NCBI RefSeq assembly: GCF_015477355.1
Contig: NZ_JADLRJ010000005.1
Location: 248,001 to 312,000 of the forward strand
DNA from: Nocardia blacklockiae
Lineage (GTDB): Bacteria > Actinomycetota > Actinomycetes > Mycobacteriales > Mycobacteriaceae
Length of the DNA stretch: 64,000 nucleotides
Reading direction: 5' to 3'
Shown: one piece after another, positions 7,790 to 17,229 of the stretch
How positions within the stretch are numbered: position 1 is the stretch's first letter
Layout: the number at the start of each line of letters is the position of its first letter
Made by a program: the position numbers and the translations under genes
The notes under the pieces: model-generated
The model's input: only the letters and a program-made list of their open reading frames with translations
Told to the model about the DNA's origin: nothing
Databases searched by the model: none

Positions 7790-8979
7790 CTCAGCACGCA
7801 CTCCCCGGTCGGGACCTGCGCGCTCGCCGACTCCGCGGAATCCAGCGCGGTGCGGATCTCGTTGAGGGTGAGCGCGTACCCGGTGTCCTCGTCGACCACG
7901 GCCGCGCCGAAGACCAGTCCGAGCACCTGGCCGTCCGTATCCACCAGCGGCCCACCGGAATTGCCCGCCCGCACCCGGCCGCGCACGGTGTAGACCTCGC
8001 GCTCGACCGTGCCGGTCTTGTAGATGTCCGGTCCGGTCAGCTCGAGGGTCTCGCGCACGCGCGCGGCACTGGCCGTGTACGGGCCGCCGCCCGGATAGCC
8101 GAGCACGATCGAACTCTGGCCCGACTTGGCGGCCTCCGGCGCCAGCGGGATCACCGGCGCGTTCAACCCCGGCACCGCGAGTACGGCCACGTCCTTGGAC
8201 GGATCGAACAGCACCACGGTGGCGTCCAGCGCGCCGCGCGCGGTGTCGACCTGGACCGTGTTGGTGCCGGCGACCACGTGCGCGTTGGTCATCACCCGCT
8301 CGGGCGCCACCACGAAGCCCGAACCCTCCAGCGCGCGTTGGCAACTCGGCGCGACGCCGCGGATGCGCAGCACGCTGTGCTGCAGGTTCAGCGCGACCGG
8401 GCTGTCCAGCACGGTCGGGTCGGGCGGTTCCACCGCGGCGATCGGCGCCCGGCCGAACGGGCCGATGACGTCCGGCAGCCCGGAGGTGTTGAGCAGCTTG
8501 GAGAACTCGTTGGGCAAGCGGCGCAACCAGTTCGGCGCGACCTCGTTGACGTCGGAGAGCACCCGCGAGCCGTTCACCGCGGCCGCGATCGCCGGCTGCG
8601 ACGACGACGCCAGCGGCAGCGCCAGCAGCCACGCGGTGACCAGCACGGCGACGGTCTGCAGCGCCGCGCCCACCACGCTGTCGACGCTGCGGGTGAACGG
8701 ATGCCGCATCCCGCTGCGCGCCGCGCGGCCGAGCACCATGCCGGCCACCTCGCCGATGATCACCAGCGCGACGATCAGCACGACGCCGACGAGCACCCGT
8801 TTGCGGCCCTCGCTGATGTGGATCAGGATGTGCGGCGCGATCAGTATGCCGGCGACCGCGCCCAGCACCACGCCGAGAAAGGCGAGAGCGGACGCGACCG
8901 CGCCCTGCCGCCACCCCGAGGAGGCGGCGAGCAGCGCGATGATCACTACCGCGATGTCGAGCCAGGCCGACGAACTCAT
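7786..8979 (-). CDS. marP: Membrane-anchored periplasmic serine protease MarP
   Basis: The 397-residue product starts with a colicin-V-production-like domain of four predicted membrane helices (about residues 5-130), then a linker and a chymotrypsin-like protease domain. The catalytic triad is visible as His in MTNAHVVAG, Asp in SKDVAVLAVPG and Ser in RVRAGNSGGPLVD. In M. tuberculosis MarP (Rv3671c) is needed for acid and oxidative resistance. Two Cys (PSCQRALEG and the C-terminal ECVLS) could form the redox-sensitive disulfide known there. The ATG overlaps the Nudix stop by 4 bp, so it is the last gene of the nth-TlpA-Nudix-marP transcription unit. Confidence 0.95.
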   Translation of the reverse strand: MSSSAWLDIAVVIIALLAASSGWRQGAVASALAFLGVVLGAVAGILIAPHILIHISEGRKRVLVGVVLIVALVIIGEVAGMVLGRAARSGMRHPFTRSVDSVVGAALQTVAVLVTAWLLALPLASSSQPAIAAAVNGSRVLSDVNEVAPNWLRRLPNEFSKLLNTSGLPDVIGPFGRAPIAAVEPPDPTVLDSPVALNLQHSVLRIRGVAPSCQRALEGSGFVVAPERVMTNAHVVAGTNTVQVDTARGALDATVVLFDPSKDVAVLAVPGLNAPVIPLAPEAAKSGQSSIVLGYPGGGPYTASAARVRETLELTGPDIYKTGTVEREVYTVRGRVRAGNSGGPLVDTDGQVLGLVFGAAVVDEDTGYALTLNEIRTALDSAESASAQVPTGECVLS

Positions 8980-9728
8980 AACGTCATCCCCACTGCCGCG
9001 AGCGAGGCCTGCAGATCACGCACATCGTGGTGATCCCAGTCCCGCTCCCATCCCGAAACCGCCAGCAGTCCGGCCAGGACACCGGCGGTGAAACCCCAGA
9101 CGAGCATGCCGTCGACGGCGAACGCCGGGCCCATGTACCCCAGCGGATGCCGCACGACGAACCGATTGGCCGGGTCGATCAGTTCCGCGATCGGCACCCG
9201 CACCACGCGCGTGGCCTCGGCCTCGCTGACCACGCCGACTGTGCCCGGCGTGCGCCAGTACGCGAGCACCGGGGTGACGTCGAACCGCGAGGGCGGCACG
9301 AAGATCTTGGGTAGCACCGCGATCGGCTCGACACCGGCCGGGTCCAGCCCCGTCTCCTCCTGCGCCTCGCGCAGCGCGGTGGCGATCGGGCCGCTGTCCG
9401 CGGGCTCGACGCCGCCGCCGGGGAACGCTACCTGCCCGCTGTGCTGGCGCAAAGTGGCCGCCCGCTGGGTCAGCAGCACGTCCGCGTCCGCGGGCAGTCC
9501 GCCCGGCGCCCGCGAATCCGGTTCGGGCGCACCGCCGAACAACACCAGCACGGCCGCCTGCCGCGGGCGCAGCGCCGCCGCGACCAGCTTCCCGGCGGAC
9601 CGGTTCAGCACCTGGTTGACCCCGGTCGGGTCGGCGGGCTTGCGCTCGACCACACCGCGCAACCAGGCCGGGATGTCGTCGGTCACCAATTCCGGTCTCG
9701 CGCCGGGCTCACTCTCACGGTCGTGCAC
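8976..9728 (-). CDS. Nudix hydrolase, CoA pyrophosphatase type
   Basis: The GTG at 9728 has a strong GGAGGAGG upstream and gives 250 residues. The Nudix core is LLTQRAATLRQHSGQVAFPG plus ALREAQEETGL, with Asp at the UPF0035 position (PADS). The LRQHSGQVAFPGG block is the signature of CoA pyrophosphatases (NudL/YeaB), which cut CoA to 4'-phosphopantetheine and 3',5'-ADP. The frame remains open upstream to a GTG at 10079 that overlaps the preceding stop as GTGA, so a 367-residue form with an Arg-rich extension cannot be excluded. The extension has no protein-like character. Confidence 0.9.
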   Translation of the reverse strand: MHDRESEPGARPELVTDDIPAWLRGVVERKPADPTGVNQVLNRSAGKLVAAALRPRQAAVLVLFGGAPEPDSRAPGGLPADADVLLTQRAATLRQHSGQVAFPGGGVEPADSGPIATALREAQEETGLDPAGVEPIAVLPKIFVPPSRFDVTPVLAYWRTPGTVGVVSEAEATRVVRVPIAELIDPANRFVVRHPLGYMGPAFAVDGMLVWGFTAGVLAGLLAVSGWERDWDHHDVRDLQASLAAVGMTL

Positions 9729-10075
9729 GCTGCCTCCTCCCGCCCCGATCCTCATCCTGTCCGCGCCGCGCGCGGCACGGCCACCGGCCACCGGCGCACC
9801 GGTTCGGCGCGCCGCTCGGACAGTAATGCGCCGGACCGGTACTCGCGCGTCGCAACCCCCGCGCGGGCACCGCTCGCACCCGCACGCCGTACCGATTCGA
9901 CCACGGTCCCGCCCGCGCGAGCGAGTCGGGCGGCGCGCCGAGCCCGTTCCGGAGTCGCGCGCCGGGCCGCATCCCACCCCGGCCATCGCCATTCGCTCAG
10001 CGGCCGTCGCGGAATCGAGGTGGTGGTTCGCGCTTGTGCGAGAGGCCGTCCGCCGCGAGTGGGACGCGCGTTCGC
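9729..10075. other. Spacer between the Nudix and TlpA-like genes
   Basis: About 350 bp separate the preferred Nudix start from the upstream TlpA-like stop. All other junctions in this transcription unit overlap by 4 bp. The minus strand is open throughout but would encode an Arg/Ala-rich, low-information peptide. No repeat, terminator or operator was recognised. It is either a long untranslated spacer with an internal promoter, or an N-terminal extension of the Nudix protein. Confidence 0.4.
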
Positions 10076-10720
10076 TCACGCGCCGGCTCCCAGTTCGCCG
10101 GCGACCGCCGACGCGATGTCGTCGGCGCTGTCGAACGGGCGGACCAGGACCTTCGCGACCGAGCCGTCGGGGCGAATCAGGATCGAGACGGGTAGCACGG
10201 CAGGTGCGCCGACCGCGGTGCGCACGCGGGCGTCACCGTCCTGCACGCCGGGCAGGTGGACGTCGAGGTCGCGCAGGCGGGCCAGCGCCTTGGCCTCGTC
10301 GGGATCGCTGTGCGCGGTGACGACGGTGATCGCGCCGGGGCGAGCGGCGTACTGCTGGAGCGCGGGCAGTTCCCGGGCGCACGGCTCGCACCAGTACGCC
10401 CACAGGTTCACCAGGGCGGGCCGACCGGCAAGGGCCGCACCGAGGTCCAGTGGACGGCCGTCCCGCAGACATCCGACGGTGATCCCCGCCAGCGGGCCCG
10501 TCGCGGGAGCGGGCGGTGACTGCGGTGATCGCGCGGGACATTCGGGCAGCGCGGCGGCGGCGCGTTGGCCCTCCGACGCGGGCGCGGAACCACCCCGTAC
10601 CGCTGTCGCGGTAGTCGACGGCGACGCCCCGTGCTCGCGCGGCCAGAGCGCGACGGCCAGCGCGACGACGGCGATCAGCGCCACCAGAGTCCAGCGCCAA
10701 GCCGCCGGAATCGACCTCAC
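10076..10720 (-). CDS. Membrane-anchored TlpA/ResA-like thioredoxin (Rv3673c-like)
   Basis: The GTG at 10720 overlaps the nth stop as GTGA and gives 214 residues. A single membrane anchor ([17 protein letters not shown], about residues 10-26) is followed by a Pro/Ala-rich linker and a thioredoxin fold. The active site is [20 protein letters not shown] (WCxxC), and the cis-Pro is in [16 protein letters not shown]. It should act outside the membrane as a disulfide reductase, for example in cytochrome c maturation or redox control of secreted proteins. It shares a transcription unit with nth, the Nudix gene and marP. Confidence 0.9.
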   Translation of the reverse strand: MRSIPAAWRWTLVALIAVVALAVALWPREHGASPSTTATAVRGGSAPASEGQRAAAALPECPARSPQSPPAPATGPLAGITVGCLRDGRPLDLGAALAGRPALVNLWAYWCEPCARELPALQQYAARPGAITVVTAHSDPDEAKALARLRDLDVHLPGVQDGDARVRTAVGAPAVLPVSILIRPDGSVAKVLVRPFDSADDIASAVAGELGAGA

Positions 10721-11553
10721 CGGCCCACCAGTTCCAGCAGGTGTTCGGCCTCGGGGCCCTTGATCAGGGCGGCGGCGGTCGCGGGGTCGGTGGGGCCGGC
10801 GCCGAACGACGGGCAGTCGTTGGCCAGCACGCAGGCGCCGCAGGCCGGTTTGCGGGCGTGGCACACCCGGCGACCGTGGAAGATCACCCGGTGCGAGAGC
10901 ATCGTCCACTCCTTGCGCTCGATCAGCTCGCCCACGGCGTGCTCGACCTTCACCGGGTCTTCCTCGGTGGTCCAGCCCCAGCGCCGCACCAGGCGGCCGA
11001 AGTGCGTGTCCACGGTGATGCCCGGTACGTCGAAGGCGTTGCCCAGGATGACGTTCGCGGTCTTGCGGCCGATGCCGGGCAGGCGCACCAGCTCGTCGAG
11101 CGTGTGCGGCAGCACGCCCTCGTACTGCTCGGTCAGCGCCTGACCGAGGCCGATCAGCGAGGTGGTCTTGTTGCGGTAGAAGCCGGTGGGCCGGATGTAC
11201 TCCTCCAGCTCCACGCGGTCGGCCTCGGCGTAGTCGCGGGCGGAGCGGTAGCGCGCGAACAGGGCCGGCGTCGTCTGATTCACCCGGACGTCGGTGCACT
11301 GCGCGGAGAGGATGGTCGCGACCGCCAGCTCGAGCGGGGTGGTGAAATCCAACTCACAGTGCGCGTTCGGGAACGCCAGGGCGAGGGCGCGATTCATCCG
11401 GCGGGCGCGGCGCACCCGGCCCAGCTGGGTCTCCTTCGCGAACTTGCGCGCCTGCGAGCCACCAGGCTTCTTACCGCGGACCGGCTTGCCGTCGGCGGCC
11501 GCGACATCCGTATCGGGAGCGGGCGCGGACACGGTGGATCGGGGTTCACGCAC
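10717..11553 (-). CDS. nth: Endonuclease III (DNA glycosylase/AP lyase)
   Basis: Endonuclease III removes oxidised pyrimidines and nicks abasic sites in base-excision repair. The helix-hairpin-helix [17 protein letters not shown] contains the catalytic Lys, and [11 protein letters not shown] contains the catalytic Asp. The [4Fe-4S] cluster ligands appear as [17 protein letters not shown] (C-x6-C-x2-C-x5-C). The GTG at 11553 gives 278 residues, with about 40 basic residues before the core. That is longer than most homologues, so the true start may lie further in. It is the first gene of the four-gene unit ending in marP. Confidence 0.94.
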   Translation of the reverse strand: MREPRSTVSAPAPDTDVAAADGKPVRGKKPGGSQARKFAKETQLGRVRRARRMNRALALAFPNAHCELDFTTPLELAVATILSAQCTDVRVNQTTPALFARYRSARDYAEADRVELEEYIRPTGFYRNKTTSLIGLGQALTEQYEGVLPHTLDELVRLPGIGRKTANVILGNAFDVPGITVDTHFGRLVRRWGWTTEEDPVKVEHAVGELIERKEWTMLSHRVIFHGRRVCHARKPACGACVLANDCPSFGAGPTDPATAAALIKGPEAEHLLELVGR

Positions 11554-11644
11554 GGGTCCACCATACGGAACCCCACCGACGAGGAAGCGGCCGTGCGGAC
11601 CCGCCGTGTTCCATCTGAGACCTATTCCGTGTTTACTCACGGTT

Positions 11645-11887
11645 ATGCAAGGACTTGCTGTAGTGCTCTTCCCGGTACTGCTGATGCTGTTCGCGCTGTT
11701 CATGGAACGCGTCGAAAACCGGCTTCGCAAACTGCTCGAACCGGAGGAAGAGGTCCAGCAGTACCTGGATCGAGCCAGCAATGCCGAGGTCAACGAGCTC
11801 GCCAAGCTCGGTGTCCCCGCCGCCGCGGCCCATTCCGGCCGCCGACGCGCCCGTGGCGACGAATTGGATGTCGCGCAGGCCAGCTGA
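11645..11887 (+). CDS. Small single-pass membrane protein (Rv3675-like position)
   Basis: The ATG at 11645 gives 80 residues: one N-terminal membrane helix ([17 protein letters not shown]), then a charged, helical segment [20 protein letters not shown], and a basic C-terminus. The family is uncharacterised. It lies between divergent nth and crp, as Rv3675 does in M. tuberculosis. No catalytic motif is visible. Confidence 0.75.
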   Translation: MQGLAVVLFPVLLMLFALFMERVENRLRKLLEPEEEVQQYLDRASNAEVNELAKLGVPAAAAHSGRRRARGDELDVAQAS

Positions 11888-12074
11888 GGCCGCGACAACC
11901 CCAACCGCACCCCGTTCGCGCGGTGATTCCGGGAACCAATCCCGCGCCGCGTGCGTTTCACAGACCGTTCGTTACGTGGTGTCTGTCACTACGCTGCGCG
12001 AACGCAAAGTAGACTGCACTGTCGGCCGAAGCGCTTCGGTCCAGGACAGAGCCAATCCCATAAGGAGCACATTC

Positions 12075-12749
12075 GTGGACGAGGCCCTCGCCAGAGCAGG
12101 CATCTTCCAAGGCGTCGAGCCCACCGCGGTGGCGGCTCTCGCCAAACAGCTTCAGCCCGTGGACTTCCCGCGCGGCCATGTCATCTTCAACGAGGGCGAA
12201 CCCGGCGACCGGTTGTACATCATCACGTCGGGCAAGGTGAAGATCGGCCGCCGCTCCCCCGACGGCCGGGAGAACCTGCTGACCATCATGGGCCCGTCGG
12301 ACATGTTCGGTGAGCTGTCGATCTTCGACCCGGGTCCGCGCACCTCGACCGCCACCACGGTGACCGAGGTCCGCGCCGTCACGATGGATCGCGACGCGCT
12401 GAAGTCGTGGATAGACCAGCGCCCCGAGATCGCCGAGCAGTTGCTGCGGGTGCTCGCCCGCAGGCTGCGCCGCACCAACAACAACCTGGCCGACCTCATC
12501 TTCACCGATGTCCCCGGTCGCGTGGCCAAGGCGCTGCTGCAGCTCGCGCAGCGGTTCGGCACCCAGGAGGCCGGTGCCCTGCGCGTGACCCACGACCTCA
12601 CCCAGGAGGAGATCGCCCAGCTGGTCGGCGCCTCCCGCGAGACCGTGAACAAGGCGCTCGCCGACTTCGCGCACCGCGGCTGGCTGCGGCTCGAGGGCAA
12701 GAGCGTGCTGATCTCCGACTCGGAGCGACTGGCCCGCCGGGCGCGCTAG
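12075..12749 (+). CDS. crp: Crp/Fnr-family cAMP-responsive transcription regulator
   Basis: The GTG at 12075 follows TAAGGAG and gives 224 residues, the same length as M. tuberculosis Crp (Rv3676). The cyclic-nucleotide domain (residues 1-115) contains [20 protein letters not shown] and the phosphate-binding cassette [16 protein letters not shown]. The C-terminal winged helix includes [20 protein letters not shown] as recognition helix. It is a global regulator responding to cAMP and carbon state. Homologues control acs-type and respiratory genes, so regulation of the nearby acs is plausible but not shown here. Confidence 0.96.
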   Translation: MDEALARAGIFQGVEPTAVAALAKQLQPVDFPRGHVIFNEGEPGDRLYIITSGKVKIGRRSPDGRENLLTIMGPSDMFGELSIFDPGPRTSTATTVTEVRAVTMDRDALKSWIDQRPEIAEQLLRVLARRLRRTNNNLADLIFTDVPGRVAKALLQLAQRFGTQEAGALRVTHDLTQEEIAQLVGASRETVNKALADFAHRGWLRLEGKSVLISDSERLARRAR

Positions 12750-13537
12750 TCGGCCCGACGCAGATAGGCCAGCTGGGCCTTGACCGAACTGCGCGCGGCG
12801 GGCCACAGCCGCTTGTCCACGTCGGCGTAGACCTTCGCGACCACCTGTAGCGGCTTGGCGTCCGGCCCGAGTTCGGCCAGCGCCTGCCGCACCTGGTCCA
12901 GGCGTTCGCGCCGGTGCCGGATGTAGTAGTCGATCACGGGCCCGGCCTCGGGATGATCCGGGCCGTGCGCGGGCAGCAACGCCCGGCCGGGCGCGACCTC
13001 GGCCAGCCGGTCCAGGGATGCCAGATAGTCGCCGAGCGCGCCGTCGCGCGACTCCAGCACCGTGGTGCCGCTGCCGAGCACGGTGTCGCCGGTGAGCACG
13101 GCATCGTCGAGCAGGAACGAGACCGAGTCGGTGGTGTGGCCGGGCGTGGCCAGCACGGTCAGCCGCAGCCCCGCGGCCTCGACGACCTCGCCGTCGGTCA
13201 GGGTCGACGTGGCGTCGCGCAGGAAACGCTCATCGTGCGCGCGGACCGCGGTCCCGGTCAGCTTCACCAGCCGGTCGATGCCGCCGGTGTGATCGTGGTG
13301 GTGATGGGTGACCAGGGTCAGCGCGATCTCGCCGTCGGTGGCGCGCGCGATCGCCTCGACGTGCGACCGATCCTTGGGCCCCGGGTCGATCACGACACAG
13401 TCGGATCTCCCCGGGGCACGCAGAATCCAGGTGTTGGTGCCCTGCAACGTCATTCGGTTCGGGTTGTTCGCGAGCAGCACGGCGGCGGTCGGCGTCACCG
13501 GCCGCAATTGCCCGTACGCGGGGTGAGTGAGGGTCAT
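12746..13537 (-). CDS. MBL-fold metallo-hydrolase (Rv3677c-like)
   Basis: The ATG at 13537 gives 263 residues beginning [20 protein letters not shown]; an earlier TTG would add nine residues. The metal site is clear: [11 protein letters not shown], then [25 protein letters not shown] and [14 protein letters not shown]-terminal helical domain ([14 protein letters not shown]) is typical of the LACTB2/glyoxalase-II-like subgroup. Substrate unknown; LACTB2 relatives are RNases and others are thioesterases. The stop overlaps the crp stop on the opposite strand. RidA lies just upstream on the same strand. Confidence 0.92.
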   Translation of the reverse strand: MTLTHPAYGQLRPVTPTAAVLLANNPNRMTLQGTNTWILRAPGRSDCVVIDPGPKDRSHVEAIARATDGEIALTLVTHHHHDHTGGIDRLVKLTGTAVRAHDERFLRDATSTLTDGEVVEAAGLRLTVLATPGHTTDSVSFLLDDAVLTGDTVLGSGTTVLESRDGALGDYLASLDRLAEVAPGRALLPAHGPDHPEAGPVIDYYIRHRRERLDQVRQALAELGPDAKPLQVVAKVYADVDKRLWPAARSSVKAQLAYLRRAD

Positions 13538-13602
13538 GTGCTGTCCTAACGCCCTGTGCTGCAACGAACTTCCGTGCCGGATTCCTTACCGCACCTTACG
13601 AC

Positions 13603-14061
13603 CTAGCGCACCTCGGCGATGAGCTCCACCTCGACCGGGGTGTTCTTCGGCAGCTCGAACACGCCCACCGCGGAGCGGGCGTGCACCCCGGCATCGCCGA
13701 ACACCGCGCCGAGCAGCTCCGACGCGCCGTTGATCACCAGCGGCTGCTCGTTGAATCCGGGCGCGGAGGCGACGAAACCCACCACCTTCACGATGCGCAC
13801 CACCTCGTCGAGACCGACCAGGTCGTGCACGGCCGCCAGCGCGTTCAGCGCACACCACTTGGCGGCCTCCTTCGCCTGCTCGGGGCTCACCTCCGCGCCG
13901 ACCTTGCCGGTCACCGACAGCTCACCGCCGACGAACGGCAACTGACCCGAGGTGTACACGTACGAGCCCGTGCGCAGCGCCGGGATGTAGGCGCCGGCCG
14001 GCGCCGCCACGCCGGGCAGCTCCAGCCCGAGTCGCTCGAGGTTCTCGCGCCAGGCCGTCAT
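13603..14061 (-). CDS. RidA/YjgF-family protein (Rv3678c-like)
   Basis: This 152-residue YjgF fold has GSYVYTSGQLPFVGG at the N-terminal half and a RARSAVGV-like segment (HARSAVGVFELPKNTPVEVE) at the C-terminal half. The latter holds the Arg that binds carboxylates in the deaminase subgroup. RidA enzymes hydrolyse reactive enamine/imine intermediates such as 2-aminoacrylate. The start overlaps the stop of a 54-aa gene by one base (TGATG), so the two are translationally coupled. Confidence 0.92.
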   Translation of the reverse strand: MTAWRENLERLGLELPGVAAPAGAYIPALRTGSYVYTSGQLPFVGGELSVTGKVGAEVSPEQAKEAAKWCALNALAAVHDLVGLDEVVRIVKVVGFVASAPGFNEQPLVINGASELLGAVFGDAGVHARSAVGVFELPKNTPVEVELIAEVR

Positions 14062-14225
14062 CAGCTCTTCGCTCGCTTCAGGTAGGCGACGTGCTGCTCG
14101 CCGGTCGGGCCGGGCAGCACCGTGACCAGTTCCCAGCCGTCGCTGCCCCACTGGTCGAGGATCTGCTTGGTCGCATGCGTCAGCAGCGGAACGGTCGCGT
14201 ATTCCCACACGGTCACATCACTCAT
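14061..14225 (-). CDS. Small DUF4177-like protein (Rv3678A-like)
   Basis: The ATG at 14225 begins a 54-residue frame starting MSDVTVWEYATVPLLTHATK, followed by ILDQWGSDGWELVTVLP and ending YLKRAKS. WEYxTVPL plus GxDGWELVxV is the pattern of the small DUF4177 family. Its place directly upstream of RidA, with stop and start sharing one base, matches Rv3678A-Rv3678c. It probably folds as a small beta-alpha domain; role unknown. Confidence 0.87.
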   Translation of the reverse strand: MSDVTVWEYATVPLLTHATKQILDQWGSDGWELVTVLPGPTGEQHVAYLKRAKS

Positions 14226-14244
14226 GCGGCGAGCTTATTCTTTT

Positions 14245-14357
14245 GGCGCCGCCTGCGGCGTCGCGGGTTCGCGGCCCCTTTGGGCCGGGTCTTCCCTCCT
14301 CCGCTCCTCCGCTTCGCTCCCCCGCTCCGTCAGTCCAGACCCGGCCGGGGCCGCGAA
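14245..14357 (+). repeat. Hairpin repeat element, copy A
   Basis: A 25-nt conserved head (14245-14269) carries a small hairpin CGCCGC/GCGGCG. It runs into a long stem: TTCGCGGCCCC (14268-14278) pairs with 14347-14357, and GGCCGGGTC (14283-14291) pairs with 14338-14346, with a 4-nt bulge and a 46-nt pyrimidine-rich loop. The head differs at only two positions from the head of copy B near 17.7 kb, where it lies on the other strand. It fills the spacer between the DUF4177-like gene and the first ArsA gene. Confidence 0.75.
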
Positions 14358-14382
14358 CTTGGGGGTGGGCCAATTTTGGAAG

Positions 14383-14463
14383 GTGGGCTGGGTAGTCGTG
14401 CGGGCGTTGTGTTCGTGGGCTGTGTAGTCGTGCGGGCGTTGTTCGTGGGGTGGGTGAGTTGTG
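14383..14463. repeat. Short tandem repeat upstream of the ArsA pair
   Basis: Two near-identical units of 32 and 30 nt (14383-14414 and 14415-14444) each start GTGGGCTG and contain TAGTCGTGCGGGCGTTGT. A third, degenerate 19-nt partial unit follows (14445-14463). The tract is G/T-rich and ends about 75 bp before the GTG of the first ArsA-like gene. It could affect promoter spacing or be a neutral slippage tract. Confidence 0.7.
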
Positions 14464-14539
14464 TTGATCGTTTGTGGTGTACCAGACAGCGGGTGGAGTC
14501 TGTAGCAGGTGTTTCGGCGCGGGCTATAGGCTCGCGGAC

Positions 14540-15577
14540 GTGGGAGTACCGACAGCGGTGCCCGTTTCGACGGAATCGGGACTGAAATCAGGGTGGCCGG
14601 AGCGGGCGGACAAGGCCCGTCTGCACTACGTCTCCGGCAAGGGTGGGACGGGCAAGTCCACGGTCTCCGCGGCATTGGCACTGGCGCTGGCGGCGGGGGG
14701 CCGCCGGGTGCTGCTGGTGGAGGTGGAGGGCCGGCAGTCGATCGCGCAGCTGTTCGATCTGCCGCCGCTGCCGCCCACCGAGACGAAGATCGCGACCGCC
14801 GACGGCGGCGGCGAGGTGATGGCGCTGGCCCTCGACATCGAGCACGCCTTCCTCGAATACCTCGACATGTTCTACAACCTCGGCTTCGCGGGGCGGGCGA
14901 TGCGCCGGATGGGGGCCATCGAGTTCGTCACGACCATCGCGCCGGGTCTGCGCGACGTGATACTGACCGGCAAGATCAAGGAGTGCGCGGTCCGCACGGA
15001 CAAGTCGGGGCGGCACGTCTACGACGAGATCGTCATCGACGCCCCGCCGACCGGCCGCATCGCCGGCTTCCTGGATGTCACCAAGGCCATGGCCGAGGTC
15101 GCCAAGGGCGGGCCCATCGCGGCGCAGGCCGAGGGCGTGTCCAAGCTGCTGCACTCCGACCAGACCGTCGTGCACCTGGTCACCCTGCTCGAGGCGCTGC
15201 CGGTGCAGGAGACCGCCGACGCCATCGCGGAGCTGACCGAATCGGAGTTCCGCGTCGGCACCGTGATCGTCAACCGCGCCACCGAGGGCTATCTGGCCCC
15301 GGCGCTGCGCGCGCGGGCGGCCGCCGGCGACATCGACACCGACGCCCTGCGCGCCGGACTCGCGGAGGCCGGAATCACGCTGTCCGACACCGAGTTCCAG
15401 GGCCTGCTCCGGGAGACCGTCGAGCATTCGGCAACTCTGCGGGCCCAGGACGACAGCTCCTCGGAACTGGCCAAGGTCGACCCGGCCCGGCTGTACCTGC
15501 CCGCGCTGCCGGACGGAATGGACCTGGGCGGGCTCTACGAACTGGCCGATCAGCTGAGCGCACAGGGAGTCCGGTGA
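14540..15577 (+). CDS. ArsA/Get3-family ATPase, first of a pair (Rv3679-like)
   Basis: The GTG at 14540 gives 345 residues. The deviant P-loop [19 protein letters not shown] carries the signature Lys of the ArsA/MinD class, and the switch region is [17 protein letters not shown]. It has a single ATPase domain, unlike the duplicated E. coli ArsA. In mycobacteria the Rv3679/Rv3680 pair (BagA/BagB) protects against glycerol- and nitric-oxide-linked stress. No ars operon is nearby, so arsenite export is unlikely. The start of the second ATPase gene overlaps its stop. Confidence 0.92.
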   Translation: MGVPTAVPVSTESGLKSGWPERADKARLHYVSGKGGTGKSTVSAALALALAAGGRRVLLVEVEGRQSIAQLFDLPPLPPTETKIATADGGGEVMALALDIEHAFLEYLDMFYNLGFAGRAMRRMGAIEFVTTIAPGLRDVILTGKIKECAVRTDKSGRHVYDEIVIDAPPTGRIAGFLDVTKAMAEVAKGGPIAAQAEGVSKLLHSDQTVVHLVTLLEALPVQETADAIAELTESEFRVGTVIVNRATEGYLAPALRARAAAGDIDTDALRAGLAEAGITLSDTEFQGLLRETVEHSATLRAQDDSSSELAKVDPARLYLPALPDGMDLGGLYELADQLSAQGVR

Positions 15578-16821
15578 TGAACCTACCCAGCACCGTCGTA
15601 CCGCTGGACATCGCGCGCATCATCGACGACCGCACCACCCGGGTGGTGGTGTGCTGCGGCTCCGGCGGCGTCGGCAAGACCACCACGGCGGCGGCGATCG
15701 CCCTGCGGGCCGCCGAACGCGGCCGCAAAGTGGTGGTGCTGACCATCGATCCGGCGCGGCGGCTCGCGCAGTCGCTCGGCGTCAGCGATCTCGGCAACGT
15801 CCCGCAGCGGGTCGAACTCGGGCCGGACGCGACCGGCGAGCTGTACGCGATGATGCTGAACATGCGCCGCACCTTCGACGAGATGGTGCTCGAGCACACC
15901 AGCCCGGAGAAGGCCGAGCAGATCTTCGCCAACCCCTTCTATCAGACGGTCGCCTCCTCCTTCGGCGGTACGCAGGAGTACATGGCGATGGAGAAGCTGG
16001 GTCAGCTCGCGGGCAAGAAGCAGTGGGATCTGATCGTCGTCGACACCCCGCCGTCGCGGAACGCGCTGGATTTCCTCGACGCGCCCAAACGTCTCGGAAA
16101 CTTCCTCAACGGCAGGATGATTCGCGTGATCATGGCCCCGGGGCGCGGCGTGGGCCGGTTCGTCACCGGCGCGATGAGCCTGGCCGTGCGTGGTGTGTCG
16201 ACCGTGGTGGGCGGGCAGATGCTCAAGGACGCGTCGCTGTTCCTGCAGTCGCTGGAGTCGATGTTCGGCGGCTTCCAGGACCGGGCCAACCGCACCTACG
16301 AGATGCTGTCGCGGCCGGGCACCCACTTCCTGGTGGTGGCCGCCGCGGAACCGGACGCGCTGCGCGAGGCCTCGTTCTTCGTCGACCGGCTCTCGACCGA
16401 TCACATGCCGCTGGCGGGCTTGGTGCTCAACCGGATTCATCCCGTGCACTGCGCGCTGTCGGCCGAGACCGCGCTGGCCGCCGCCGACCGGCTGGCGCCC
16501 GGCGCCGCGACCACGGCTGACGGAACCACCGCGACCGGAACCGGCACCGACTCCACCGACGATGCTGCCGCCGCCGCACCGACCGGCAGCGCCGCGGAGC
16601 CCGCCGATGTCGACCCGTCCGCGCTGGCCGCGGACGTACTGCGGATCCACGCCCACCGGGCGATCACCGCCAAGCGGGAACAGCATCTGCTGCACCGGTT
16701 CACCGGGGCGCACCCCCGGGTGCCGATCGTCGCGGTCACGGCGCTGCCGTTCGAGGTCTCGGACCTCGAGGCGTTGCGTGCCGTCGGCGATCAGCTGACC
16801 GACCCGAGTGCGGCGGCCTGA
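15577..16821 (+). CDS. ArsA/Get3-family ATPase, second of a pair (Rv3680-like)
   Basis: The ATG at 15577 overlaps the previous stop (TGATGA); a GTG three bases earlier is also possible. The 414-residue product has [20 protein letters not shown] as P-loop and [20 protein letters not shown] as switch region. An insertion rich in Ala, Thr and Asp (about residues 310-345) separates the core from the C-terminal helix block and looks like a flexible linker. It probably works as a heterodimer with the ATPase encoded just upstream. Confidence 0.92.
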   Translation: MNLPSTVVPLDIARIIDDRTTRVVVCCGSGGVGKTTTAAAIALRAAERGRKVVVLTIDPARRLAQSLGVSDLGNVPQRVELGPDATGELYAMMLNMRRTFDEMVLEHTSPEKAEQIFANPFYQTVASSFGGTQEYMAMEKLGQLAGKKQWDLIVVDTPPSRNALDFLDAPKRLGNFLNGRMIRVIMAPGRGVGRFVTGAMSLAVRGVSTVVGGQMLKDASLFLQSLESMFGGFQDRANRTYEMLSRPGTHFLVVAAAEPDALREASFFVDRLSTDHMPLAGLVLNRIHPVHCALSAETALAAADRLAPGAATTADGTTATGTGTDSTDDAAAAAPTGSAAEPADVDPSALAADVLRIHAHRAITAKREQHLLHRFTGAHPRVPIVAVTALPFEVSDLEALRAVGDQLTDPSAAA

Positions 16822-16859
16822 CTCCCGGCCGAACGCACCCGGCGAACCGGGGACGAAAA

Positions 16860-16891
16860 CGGTCCGAGCCCGCATTCGCGGGCTCGGACCG
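16860..16891. terminator. Bidirectional hairpin terminator between arsA pair and whiB4
   Basis: A perfect 14-bp stem CGGTCCGAGCCCGC (16860-16873) pairs with 16878-16891 across an ATTC tetraloop. It lies between convergent genes and serves both strands. No long T-run follows, as is common in actinobacteria. Confidence 0.85.
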
Positions 16892-16905
16892 AATCGTCGG
16901 CGGGA

Positions 16906-17229
16906 CTACATTGCCACTTTCTGCTGCCGCTGGGCGCGGAAGAACTCCGCCCAGGACGTCACCTCCGGATGCTGCTTGAGCAGCGCACGCCGCTGCCGCT
17001 CGGTCATTCCACCCCACACACCGAACTCCACTCGATTGTCCAGGGCGTCGGCTCCGCACTCCATCAGCACGGGGCAGTGCCGGCAGATCGTCGCCGCCTT
17101 GCGCTGCGCCGCGCCGCGGACGAACAGTTGATCGGGATCTACTTCCTTGCATCGGGCCTGGGAAACCCAGGCAATCCTTGCTTCGGCCTGCTCCACGTCC
17201 AATCGAGCGATGGGGGTAGTCATATGCAT
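16906..17229 (-). CDS. whiB4: WhiB-family iron-sulfur transcription regulator (WhiB4-like)
   Basis: The ATG at 17229 (AAAGGGG eight bases upstream) gives 107 residues; a second ATG lies at 17223. The four cluster Cys are ARCKEVDPD, then ICRHCPVLMECGADAL. The invariant beta-turn FGVWGGMTERQRRALLKQHP follows. These blocks match WhiB4, a [4Fe-4S] redox sensor that controls oxidative-stress genes in M. tuberculosis. Position between the ArsA pair and ponA2 is also conserved (Rv3681c). Confidence 0.94.
   Translation of the reverse strand: MHMTTPIARLDVEQAEARIAWVSQARCKEVDPDQLFVRGAAQRKAATICRHCPVLMECGADALDNRVEFGVWGGMTERQRRALLKQHPEVTSWAEFFRAQRQQKVAM

Noticed and set aside
6311-8914. 867-residue minus-strand ORF across ephE, CMD and marP
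   Set aside because: Composite shadow, overlapping three real genes.
14540-16821. Arsenic resistance operon
   Set aside because: No arsR, arsB/acr3 or arsC nearby; the ATPase pair matches Rv3679/Rv3680.
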